Positions 38,701 through 48,900 of a DNA stretch of 64,000 bases are shown here, one piece after another. The position numbers and the translations under genes are program-made. The notes below the pieces were generated by a model. The model did no database searches. It was given only the letters and a program-made list of their open reading frames with translations, and was not told where the DNA came from. Source of the DNA: Echinostoma caproni (lineage: Eukaryota; Platyhelminthes; Trematoda; Plagiorchiida; Echinostomatidae); the NCBI GenBank assembly GCA_900618425.1, contig UZAN01039552.1, positions 79,896 to 143,895 of the forward strand, written 5' to 3'. Position 1 is the first letter of the stretch; each line of letters starts with the position of its first letter.

Positions 38701-38859
38701 TAAATCCGTCCAAGCAGAGCTGAATTTGTATTTCAATTGTTCGGCCGGTTCTATTCCATAAACTTTGATTTAATAGATGTTTGAGGGATACAGACTATCA
38801 TAGCTTCAAAACTTTTGTCCGTAGCTCGTTGCACGCGTTACGTGCAACAACAGGCATGC
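35791..38859 (+). other. Probable intron sequence, no gene seen
   Basis: It starts with the donor of the large exon. The frames at 36323-36574, 37289-37519 and 38162-38467 have no recognisable features. No exon with both convincing splice sites was found. Confidence 0.45.
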
Positions 38860-39182
38860 AATCTCGAGGTTAGGTATTCGATAACTGTGGTGAAGTACTA
38901 ATACAAGTGGTCTGCGTCCATGGATTGTGGCGGCTAGGTAATGTTTTACGCTTGTCACCGGATACAGTTCTCTATTTCGTTATGATAACAGAGGTAAGCA
39001 GTAGATGGAAGAAAGCCGAGAGTGGTCATGTCATTTGGCACTGGGGTAGGAAAACCCTAACCATAACTCTTAGTGAACTAGATTTGCTTACGCTTCCGTG
39101 TTGGAGACCTCGAGGCCAATGCACTCGTGCCGAACTTTCCAGTAAATGTCGAAAGCCGTGGTGCTTGCCCATCTACAAGTAA
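38860..39182 (+). mobile_element. LINE 3' fragment (C-terminal module)
   Basis: The plus-strand frame reads VLIQVVCVHGLWRLGNVLRL, then RWKKAESGHVIWHWGRKTL and ELDLLTLPCWRPRGQCTR. This follows the C-terminal module of the LINE at 6948-8245 (RLRWLGHVLRM, GWRKPCGG, a MKK segment, RLLDWSPKD). A preceding piece at about 38860-38905 suits the segment that comes before this module, in another frame. The RT is gone. Only about 300 bases survive. Confidence 0.75.
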
Positions 39183-40390
39183 TTTAGGCTAATGTGTTTA
39201 ACATGTTTTGTATTTTTCCATCTTGATTTCGCCTCCATATGAGCAACCAAACGACTGCTTATTATAATGGCAGCTATCGAACCCAGGGGAATGAAAATAC
39301 ACGGTAAAGGTTAAATGAATCCGCCGTAATGACTCTGGAGTATTATGCCATCAAATTCAAACTGAATACACGCTTTTGAAACACTGAGTAGATATCCAAG
39401 CTTGCTACTCCAGAACCCAGTAGGAAATTATAAAAACATTACACATACCAGTAATAAAACTGAGATCCGGTCTGTGGTTTTCCTGGACGATCAGGTCTCG
39501 TGTGTAGTTATCAGTCAATGTTTAAACGCTAAAGGGCTTTTGGATAGCCTTGTTTTCTAGTTCTTGCTGTTTGCTACTTGGACTTTAACTAACTCTCGGT
39601 AGTGGTCTCCGTTTTACGAAGCATCTGTTGATTCTAGCAAATAAGAAAGAGTGGAACATGCCGTTCAGAATGCTTTCCGAGAAAGAATAAACGTCGTTGG
39701 TATCGTAGTGTATTTTCTTTCTTACAGCTTTGATATATGAGACCATGTAAACAACATCCCTGAAATCAAGTTTGTGAGTAATCAAGTGTAACAATGTTTA
39801 CCTCGTTCCCTTAACATCATTCATCCATATCTCTTATTTTGAAAGCGATCTGAATAACTTTGGCTCACTTTCATTCCCGAAATTGGTCAAAATCCATATT
39901 ATATACGAAGGTGATAAACGATTATATTTCATACTTAAAAATGCGCCAATGATCTTGAAATGGTATCATCCTTCACCACTGAACCTTAGACTCAAACGCA
40001 ACTGTAACAGGATGGAGAAAAAGAGTCAATTGTATGAAATCTAAATTGATCCGTTGACCAATTCCCTAGGGCAGTTTTGGAAGTATGATTTTAAGAAGTA
40101 TTATAAATACTAAGGCAGTTGAAACAGTTTCGGTAGTTACATTTGAAACGTGATAATCCGTAGGGGTATTTACTAGTATGATGTTCTCGGTCTTCCCGTC
40201 GAAAAGTAGCTGAACTCTTCCAGTCTCCAAGTTGATCGGGAAACTTTCGGGCAGCAATTTTTGATATACTATGCTGTCCATTCACTTTCTACGTTTCACA
40301 TAAACTACGCGCACAAGAGATAGTTCTCTTCATGATAATGATGTCCCTGTTAAACATGATCAATAGAATTTTTATACAACAATAGTGACG
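39183..40390. other. No gene seen
   Basis: AT-rich spacer between LINE fragments. The frames at 39585-39794 and 40066-40285 are not recognisable. Confidence 0.45.
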
Positions 40391-40918
40391 AATTTGTTGA
40401 CCTGCTGGTGGACAGGCTACGAGTGAAGTTTCGCCGCGCCTACACAGGGTTCCATTGACAGTGGGCGACATTAGACAGCTTTGGCGCCATCGTAACACTC
40501 GTCTGTCTGTGAAAGGTTGAGTATATGCTGCAGTATTGCGGTCAGCGCTGCTTGAAGGTGAAGAAACTTGATCATGGTGAGAACAGAATACAGATGCACC
40601 GTTGGTGTCCGAACACCACTGTCTTCGCCAGACTATAGGAATTCAGCGTGGGGAGACCGGACAAGCAATGCCCAGGTGAGGCACAGATTCTTAGACGATC
40701 GCAATCACAAGTGGTCGGCCTCCAAACACTACGCTCATTGGGACGTGTTGAACATGTCACCAAATATATTGCTATGGCGCGCATTTTTTTCGACGTAGGT
40801 AGGAGATGGAAGGAGTTCAAGATTCGTCAAACTAAAACCTGGCATGAGGGTATGAAAACCGTGTTAAGCAGACTCGGCCGAACAGGTTGTGTTAATTTTA
40901 TTGGATGCGTAAATTAGG
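40391..40918 (+). mobile_element. LINE 3' fragment (post-RT region and C-terminal module)
   Basis: In the plus direction the pieces are DIRQLWRHRNTRLSVKG (about 40470-40520) and then a stop and frame changes. WGDRTSNAQVRHRFLDDRN (about 40648-40704) and LRSLGRVEHV (about 40732-40762) come next, followed by GRRWKEFKIRQTKTWHEGMK (about 40798-40857). These match in order the equivalents in the 6948-8245 element: the KHLWRRRD block, the RVSN...EV block, RLRWLGHV and GWRKPCGG. The 3' end lies close to the 3' end of the next, oppositely oriented copy. Confidence 0.78.
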
Positions 40919-40959
40919 ATCAGTAAAATCATTCTATCTGTACAGATACGGCGACAATC

Positions 40960-42340
40960 TAACTATGCATTACCGAAAACTGTAGGTACAATAGCCGGGA
41001 AAACAAAACTCTCAACTTGGAGAATAACAACTTTTTTCTGTATGCTATTTCGAGATTTTTCGTTTTTGTTGATTTTTGGGATTGCACAAAGGAGAGAATG
41101 CATTCACACAACTGAATTTGGTTCGATGACATCCTGCAGTGTCCCCAGCCAAAGGCATTGTGAATCTTTGATATTATTTTGCTCAATATGTTGCTATCTG
41201 ATTCTAGCACCCATCGTGTGATCTCATCGTTATTCAAGCGATGCTTCCACCGTACGCGGGTGATGTTGCGCAGACAACGGTTGTCGGAGACGGATACTTG
41301 TTGGACGTGATCTGCTCGGAGAGGTCAAGTTTCGCAACCCTAGAGTAACACTATGCGATCGTTGTGCAATACACACGCCCTTTCAGTGAAAAGGATATCT
41401 CGAGCCGCACTAGAGATACCGCAGATTAGTAAACGCTAATCTAGCTTTGATCACGCGTTGAGAGATCTCCTCGCCCACATCTCCGCCAGCTGTTACGCAA
41501 CATCCGAGGTAGACAAAGCATTCGACTACTCCCAGGTTGTCATTGTCCAGCGAAAGTGCAGGAATGGTTTCCTGTCAATCTTGCAACAACACTTCGCACT
41601 TTAAAGGTGCAAAGGACATACCATAGAGAGTAACCTCAATTGCCAAACGGTTCAACGACTCTTGAATCTTTGGTGCGTTGTCACCCAGTAAGGCAATATC
41701 ATCGGCATACTCCAAGAATACGATTGCGTCCCCAGGAAGAAGCTCGACGCCAACGTTCGTTACGTTATGCAACGCGTTTTGTAGGACCACCTACGGCAAA
41801 GTTGAAGAGAAACGGAGAGATAGGGCAACCCTGTTTCACCCCACTGATGACTGGAAATGAGGGTGAAAGTTCACCATAGGCTCTAACCTTCGCCAAGGTC
41901 TGGTGATAGAGCGCCTTTAGGGGTGAGACATACTTTTCGGGTATTCCGTATCTCCGCAAACAGCTCCACAGTCTAAGACGATCGATAGAGTCGAAAGCCG
42001 CTCTGATGTCTCATAAACAGACTTATGCCCCTGTGGTTGGAACAGGCGTTGCAATAGCCCTTCTTGTAGATGGGTATGCTTCCCAGATCTTAGAGAACAA
42101 TCTCACATGTTCTCTTACGAGAACATCTAAACCATCAATAAAGAGGGCAGGTGGCAGGCCGTCTGGTCCAGCTGCCTTGTGGAGTTTCAGGGCTTGGAGT
42201 TCCTTTCGGATCTTTGCTTCAATGGGCGGTCCCTTGTGACCAGAGTGCACTCTCAAGAGAATTGCTTGGGGCAGCCAGCGCGCAGGGCTGGTTGAACTAC
42301 GATGTGAAATGCTCTTCTCAACTTTCCAAGCCTCGGTGAA
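40960..42340 (-). mobile_element. LINE fragment with RT, internally deleted
   Basis: Minus strand, in order. It starts with LKLHKAAGPDGLPPALF (about 42180), the first RT block. The sequence then jumps, through a stop, straight to DIRAAFDSIDR (motif A, about 42010-41978). GVKQGCPISPFLFNF (motif B, about 41838-41795) follows, then a frame change, and LEYADDIALL with YADD at complement(41698-41709). Next are VYLGCCVT, RVIKARLAFTNLRYL and RCLRNITRVRWKHRLNNDEI (about 41279-41221), then a decayed C-terminal module to about 40960. About 100 codons of the fingers/palm, including the QAGFRPGRG block, are missing. It adjoins another copy's 3' end at about 42345. Confidence 0.88.
41575..41790 (-). pseudogene. 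RT motif C piece of the 40960-42340 LINE
   Basis: An open piece of about 71 codons with the catalytic YADD intact. The conserved GMSFAPLKCEVLLQD segment follows before a stop. It is joined to the motif B piece only through a frame change near 41795. Confidence 0.82.
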
Positions 42341-42344
42341 GGTT

Positions 42345-42890
42345 GCTTATTAGCGTGCGGTCTGATTCGCAGATTGTTTCACTAACGCACTGTCTTTTGG
42401 TGCTTGTCGCACAGATGAGCTGGAATAGTTGCCGGGCGATTCCTCACTTAGCTGCCGGTTTCATCTCCTTTGCACATAGCATCCACCAGGCCTCTCGGTC
42501 GTCTCTCAAACTCTGGAAGTTTACGCTTCCTTTGGCATTTCTCCACCCAATTCCGGTCTTGGGAAACATCGCTCGCCGTGGCAACCTTTTTTGGTGACAT
42601 ACGTAACACATGCCCTAAAACAACGTAATCTATGGCGGTCGACCACTTGCTTCAGTGGGCGACCACGGTTATCCATAACTCTGCGCCTAACCTCGGCATC
42701 ACACATCCGGCTGGCCCACCAGATTCGTGCAATACTGCGTAGACAGCGGTAATTAAACACCGACAGTGTATCTTTATCTTGTTTCCTTAATGGCCAAGTT
42801 TCTGCGTCGTCTAGTGGAACTGGCCAACTGCTACAGCATACACTCAACCATTTACAAACAACCGGATGTCGCGACGGCGCCAAAAATGTC
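42345..42890 (-). mobile_element. LINE 3' fragment, divergent subfamily
   Basis: On the minus strand ETWPLRKQDKDTLSVF, YRCLRSIARIWWASRMCDAE and VRRRVMDNRG run from about 42800 to 42690. HRLRCF follows (about 42645), then by frame changes GHVLRMSPK, RLPRRAMFPKTGIGWRNAKG and a short C-terminus ending at a TGA at complement(42444-42446). That ending (EAWWMLCAKEMKPAAK) differs from the WLE...QW ending of the copy at 6948-8245, so this is another subfamily. The RT is absent. It lies head-to-tail with the copy at 40960-42340. Confidence 0.8.
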
Positions 42891-43339
42891 TCAAGTTGCC
42901 AAATGCCAACCGAGCCTTTTTATGCGAGCTGACAACTATTAAATGACGCCACTTCATGCAGACAGATGATAAAAGTTACCTGTCGTCAGTTTCGAATCTT
43001 GTGAACGTTTTACAGAGAAATCGTTGGTTGGTCCCGAAATAACATACAAACTACTACCAATACTACTTTTAAAGATTTGTCGTGCAGTGATTCATCAACC
43101 TTTGTTCCGTTTGAATTCTACAAACTTTAACGATACACTTTCTTTCTGTGGCAATTTTGGTTTCTGTCAGTTGGATTCTTATTTTGAACAGCAAGTAGAA
43201 GAAGGATCTGATAGTTGGAAGGTAGTGTCAAAGAGAAAATATAACATTCCGGTAGGTTAAGATTGCGAAAAAAGTAGGAGTTCGCACAAAAGTCACAGTC
43301 TACGACCCAGCCCTATGATTCAGTAACTCTGTTCACTGA
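42891..43339. other. Spacer between LINE scraps
   Basis: Holds an unrecognised plus frame at 43024-43260 (78 codons). Nothing else is supported. Confidence 0.4.
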
Positions 43340-43535
43340 TTACAGTGATCCCGAGGTCACTATCCACTGAGTTGATGGGGAGCATATAGTCGAGTCCGCT
43401 GGTCAAGGTTTTCATACATGCATTCCAGGTCTTCGTTTCATCGCCGTTTACATTTTTTCAATCGCTACCTGCCTCGGCAAACAACGCGCGCGGTTGCAAC
43501 CTATCTGGTGATATCCGTAACAAAGATTGCTTTAT
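43340..43535 (-). mobile_element. LINE C-terminal scrap
   Basis: Minus strand, about 43515 to 43400. RISPDRLQPRALFAEAGSD is followed by a stop, then TKTWNACMKTLTSGLDYM. This is the C-terminal module found in the other copies (SDGRLPQSALFAVADTGW... in the 6948 element). It is close in wording to the scrap at 58378-58560. Confidence 0.75.
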
Positions 43536-44156
43536 GCACAAAAGTGTATATCAAATACAATTCAAAAGTTCGTTTTTCAATGGTTTGGTGAATGTTTGGA
43601 GGTCGTATATTCGAGCTCCACAGTGATGTCCAGTATAGACATGGTCTCTACAGCCTTGATATTCGATAGATGTTTTGTCTGCACCTTATTCACTATCATA
43701 AACTCTAGAAAGCTTTATTTTCGTGATTTTGAAACCATTTTTTGCTCTGTTATCCGCATGTTTTGGGAAACGTTTGAAAATTTGAAAGTTCAACAGGTTG
43801 CTCTCTCTCGAAATTGTTATTATAATAGTTGCTAATTTCAAAGTAAATAAAACGACTCAACAACGTACATGTTCAGTTCCTGTTCAGCATTTGATTACCA
43901 TAATTTGCACCTGTGTGAACCAAGGGACCGTATCAGAGTACAAAAGAAGCGTAATCGGTGTGCATGAATACTTTGACACGTGAAATCTTTTACTGGTGTT
44001 TAATCTCAATGAAAATGGTTATCACTAGGTTTCTTTAGACAGCTGTTTCCCGTTGATCCTATTAGCCTTCCGATTTAATCAAAATGCGTTTGGAATATTT
44101 GTGATAAATTGATTGATGATTTGAAGATTCAACTACGGATGAGGATGATCAAATAA
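43536..44156. other. No gene seen
   Basis: The plus frame at 43527-43835 has no recognisable domain and the sequence is AT-rich. Nothing else is supported. Confidence 0.4.
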
Positions 44157-44612
44157 GTGATCGAACAAATTTGCATAATGTGTCAGTACACACAAGTAGA
44201 CGCAGTGTCAAAATCCATCTTTAATATGTGCACCACCGGTAGTTCACCTAGGGGAGTTCACCAAAAACCCCGATTTCAAACCAACTATGAAGAGGCACAA
44301 GAACCACACATATCCTCTCGGTTGTGGCGGTTGTGGTCACCGACTCGATTGGGCATCAAAGTGTATTGGGTACCTTGGATGTTTGACCCCGTCCGAATGG
44401 TGTATGATTAGATGAACCATAGCCCCAATGAATCGCGGTTTTCACACGCTTACCCGCTTTCTTGCGGGTCAGGCTTTGGCTAGCCGAACGCTCCCATTGT
44501 GGAGTCCTTAAGGAAATTTTCCTGTCTTAGCCTGGGCAACATGACAGTATTCCGCTCGCGTATAAATCATGGAACGTCTCTCTTTTTTATAAAGATTATT
44601 ATTATTATTTTT
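44157..44612 (+). repeat. Repeat with (ATT)n tail, probable LINE/SINE 3' end
   Basis: A GC-richer block from about 44230 to 44560 ends in an (ATT)n run at 44595-44610, followed by AT-rich unique sequence. It contains a stem (ACCCGCTTTCTTGCGGGT, about 44452-44469). The polarity and the tail fit the 3' untranslated end of a retroelement on the plus strand. No RT or C-terminal module was found in it, so the family is not known. Confidence 0.5.
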
Positions 44613-45600
44613 TGGCACAAGGTCTGTATTCTTACTGGTGTGAATATATACATATACATATATATATAAGTTCATTCTTTATTATGTCTAGAACATTTAA
44701 TCTGACAAGATTTATTTTATACCAAGATATGTATACCATGAGCCACAGATATGATGGGTATACGTGCTATGTATACTACGTATTTGACTCTAATTTCGTG
44801 GGTCATTAATTACTTGGGATTATTGTATTATCCAACTGGATTATTCGGAATGAAGAAAACTTAAATCTTCAATTCTGTTATAACTGCCAATATCAGGAAA
44901 ACTGCAATCAGTGACTTCAATGATTGAGTATTTATTGAGTCACATGAATTTGTTTATTTTACTCAGAATTTTTGAGTGTGTGTGTTAGTAAACCAAAATC
45001 CGTACATGTGAGTTTGTAACGGTATTAAGTTTTAAGCTCTTTGCGTAGCCCGTTGCGGTCATCTGTTGCAATTGATATGTAATAGAACCTTCTTTGGGAT
45101 ATTATATCAATAAGCTATGAAATTTAGATAGCTTAAAATTGGGCATTTCTTCTTAAACAACGCCGTAACACCAAAAGGGTTTTAAGCCTCGCGTTAGCTG
45201 TAAAAAAACATTTCAAAGAACCTTTGTTCATTCTCACAGTAACAGGTTGGTTATTCGCATTAAAAATGTGCATCTAAATGATAAATATGTAAGAAATCCG
45301 ATTATGATGCCCTTGGTGGAATTTTATATTAAGATTTCAATTTCGTATACATGTAGCCTGAAGACATAATGGGAAGTGCACCATAGTAGAACACGTTACT
45401 TCTTGTGATTACATGGTGTGACTTAGTTGAATCTAGCTAATTTTGCCCCAGATTCTCGTGTTTTAACTTATTAGTAATTTTCTACCTAATGTCTCAAGCC
45501 GAACCTGTGGTGCCAATATGCTGCCCAAAATTCGTATCTTCGTAAAAGAGAGACTCGTTAATTCACGATAATTCTCTTTCGCAAAGATAGATATAAGTTC
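44613..45600. other. No gene seen; AT dinucleotide microsatellite
   Basis: An ATATAC/TATA run lies at about 44646-44668. The rest is AT-rich and without supported features. Confidence 0.45.
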
Positions 45601-45626
45601 AGTTTCATTTTCTACAACCGTTAACC

Positions 45627-45684
45627 ATGCAGTTTTGTGAGCTGGTTTTATTTACTGTTTTTTGGCTGCCCATTAGTATGGACA
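45627..45684 (+). CDS. Candidate signal-peptide exon, unrecognised
   Basis: An ATG in good context (ACCATGC) opens a very hydrophobic stretch, CELVLFTVFWLPIS, as in a secretory signal. After 58 bases a strong donor-like GTAAGA follows (45685-45690). First exons coding just the signal peptide are common in secreted fluke proteins. If the donor is not used, the frame runs to 45983 (118 residues, six cysteines, basic). A TATAAG at 45592 is too near to be the promoter of this ATG. No downstream exon was identified. This is a candidate only. Confidence 0.25.
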
Positions 45685-45984
45685 GTAAGAGAACGACAGG
45701 AGGGTCGAAAGTAGAATGGAGGAGAAAATTGAGAACTCCAGCAAACTATGGCTGCAATTGGACTGAAAAGATGCATAAACGCCACTGTTTACGACACTCA
45801 GCCATATCACTCAGTTTCTCTAACGAGTGTCCAAGACTGTCCGAGTTTAGACTGTGTGCCAAAAACCATGGTTCAGCAATCTTTATAAGGAAGAACATGG
45901 TATATAGTTTGCTTGTCAGCGGAATACTACCACGTTGCATAGATGAAAACAGTCACATTCCTACACCCGGAAACTCTGATTAGC

Positions 45985-48900
45985 CGGAGCATGTTCCACA
46001 AGACAGCGGAGTGATGTTTAAAATCCGCGGTCTGTTGAGGGCTCGTGAGCAGCACATAGCATTATACAACATTTGAAGTGAAACAAATGTCCAGGGAGCC
46101 AAACATTCTCTGATGCCCTGCCGAGCCGGTGACCAGTGCTACAATCAATATGGAGATATGTACCAGGAAGGTTCTCTCATCCTTCCGATATTTACTTCCC
46201 TTTATTGATTGTACAATAATAAAGTTTTCAGAAGGAAGGAAGCATTCAATCAAGGAGCTGCCAAAAAATACATAATGCAGACGTCAGGCGGTTGTGATTA
46301 GATTTGAATACACGTCCTCCGGGCTAAAAAGTTAGGGATCTTTACCACCGCACCACCACCACCAGATGTGTAATCATACTGAAATCGATACTGATTGTTG
46401 GGTTAGTACAAATGAGACACGCCTGAATTACTGAAATAAGGTTTAGATGGGGTGACCAAAAAAACTTTTTCTGCTTTTGCTATGCATATTTTTCATTTTG
46501 TACTTTTTGGATTCCTACTTTTCTGCACACGTTCTAGTTTGCTTAGGACAAATCCGTCTGCTGGTGATCCGTTTGCTATGAAATCATGAACTGATTTGCT
46601 TGTTAGCACCGTAATTTGTCTCACACGCAGTCTGAACCTAGACAGGAGTGAAATAGGATAAATTTTTATATGTCATTTCGAGAGTCTACCTTGAAATTTC
46701 GCTGTCTTTGGACCTTAGTGACATGAAAGAATGCACATGACAGTCAGAATCACAGTTTATACTCGGTTCACAATCAACAGTTCACCTTTAAAAGACGTTT
46801 GTGATAAGTGCCTATCGCCTGTCGATCAATAGGCATGTAAGAATGATATTCGACAGGTCCAAATCACCAATATATTTCATCGTCCGTCGACATCTTGGCA
46901 TACTAATCAATCGACACCCATTTGTCCACCGTGCTCCACCATACCGATTCCATTGTATCCTTGGTACGCACAATTTCTTCATGTCTGGTTGCTTAAATAA
47001 GTGGAAACGTTTGGTGAATCACTCCAACGACGTACAGGATAACAACAACGTAATGCACACATACTCCGTGTTTTCCGAATGTGCAATCTGGTGGAACATC
47101 ACAGCACATAACATTTGATCTGAATAGATTTTTATGCAAGTAACCGGAATTTCAATACTTTCGATTCAAAAGCTTTTGGAAACACTGTTGCTTTGATTTT
47201 CAACTACCAAGCACTCTAGGAAAGAGTGAAAAGTGTTGAAGGAAAGCGATATGTCAGCTTAAAATAAGAAATAAAGTGTGCATCGAACATCCGTTCAACT
47301 AATCCAATGATACACCATGATGAGGTTTCCGATAAATACATACACGTACAAAGGCGTAGTTTGTGCAATAACAAAAATATTCCCTTGGTTCTTTGAGCCC
47401 TTGTAGTTCAGAAGGTTTCACAAACGTTTTTCGACATTGTTTTCCGTTAATCCTGGGAAAATATATGCAAGATATCTCAACACAAAAAATGTTTCACTTT
47501 TCTTGCTGTACGTGCTTATTTAGTTTTTTCTCAGTACTGAAAACAGGCAGTAATAACCAGAATAAATTTATATTTACAGCTCTACTATACTACATGCTCG
47601 TTTGCAATACATAAATCACAGAATTACCTTTATCACTTTGTACTTGAAAACGATTGCTAGCTGCAACATTACTCAGACGAAAATCCTGTATACTTTCAGC
47701 ATCTTCCGTGAAAATTTCCAATTGATTAGGATTTCTGAGAATGAAATGGAATGTTCATTGAAGAGTATTTTTTATCGTATTTGTACATTGTTTATGTTCT
47801 GTTGAACAAACTCAGACAATATTGAATGACAAAAAAGAATTTTTGAGCACCTAGACAATAAGCGTTTATTATTTTGTTTAGTAAACGAGGATTTTATTAA
47901 ATTTCTTGTTTACTTTCGATGGGAAATTTGAAATAATTTAAATGTACAACGGGGTAAATCCTAAGTCCCCGGAAAACCGTCCGTGTTTCCCCGTGGCAAA
48001 TAGTTTTTTACTCTTACACTGAATTGCTCCAGAGTTAGATATTCAAACAGAATAAGTATAAAGGTAACATTATTCTGATAGCCTTTCTTTTATTTGTTTA
48101 AACATCAGTCATCGTGACAATCTCAGCCCTCGTCTGAAAATTATCACAAACTCCGAGTATGTTTCCACAATATCTACGAAGAACTTTACTAAATAGAAGC
48201 AAGCTTTAGAGAAAAGCGAAGGAGAGAACTTAGTTTATCTAGTCTCATTTTGGTCTTTTGCGTTGTTTCAAGGATTCTTGAAGTCGAATTCCCATAAAAT
48301 GTCTTTTAGCTGAAAACAAAAATGACATGATCATGAACTTAAGTTTACTTGTAAAAATAAATAATGGACCAAAAATATACTCACTTAGTTAGAACAATGA
48401 AATTTTAGTTTCCTAGAACGAAAATGGGTAATAATTGGCTTAGATTGGCTGCGCTCATTGCAAACTTAGCGCTCAACTGGATAACAATACTAATGAGGTT
48501 CCTAAATAAAAGAAAAGTTTGTTTCGTATTGTCAATATTGTGATGGAAAACCGTAAGTCTAATGTCTAACATACCACAAAGAAATGAAGCACGCGTGGCA
48601 TTTATTCTCTGCACCAGTGAAACGTCTCTCTCGTACTCCACACCTGACATTCTGATTGCCAATGACTCTATAGTACCGTCTGTCATCGATACATAATCGA
48701 GATAATACCAAAGTGGTATGGTCTTATTTAACCGCATCCACCTGAATGACAGGTACGATGATGATCACAGATCGACATGAAATGTGGATGCCCCTCTTTG
48801 CACTGTGTGAGATGTTTTTGCATTCAAAGCAGAACTGGCAACCGGTAAATTATATTGCAGCTGGAAGTGTATTACTCACTTCGTAATTTATTACAGCCTG

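Noticed and set aside
40289..40498. Minus-strand frame with CRRGETSLVACPP
   Set aside because: The plus strand of the same DNA reads as LINE (DIRQLWRHRNTRLSVKG), so the minus frame is a shadow.
41640..42339. Several plus-strand frames
   Set aside because: Shadows of the minus-strand LINE at 40960-42340; no motif of their own.
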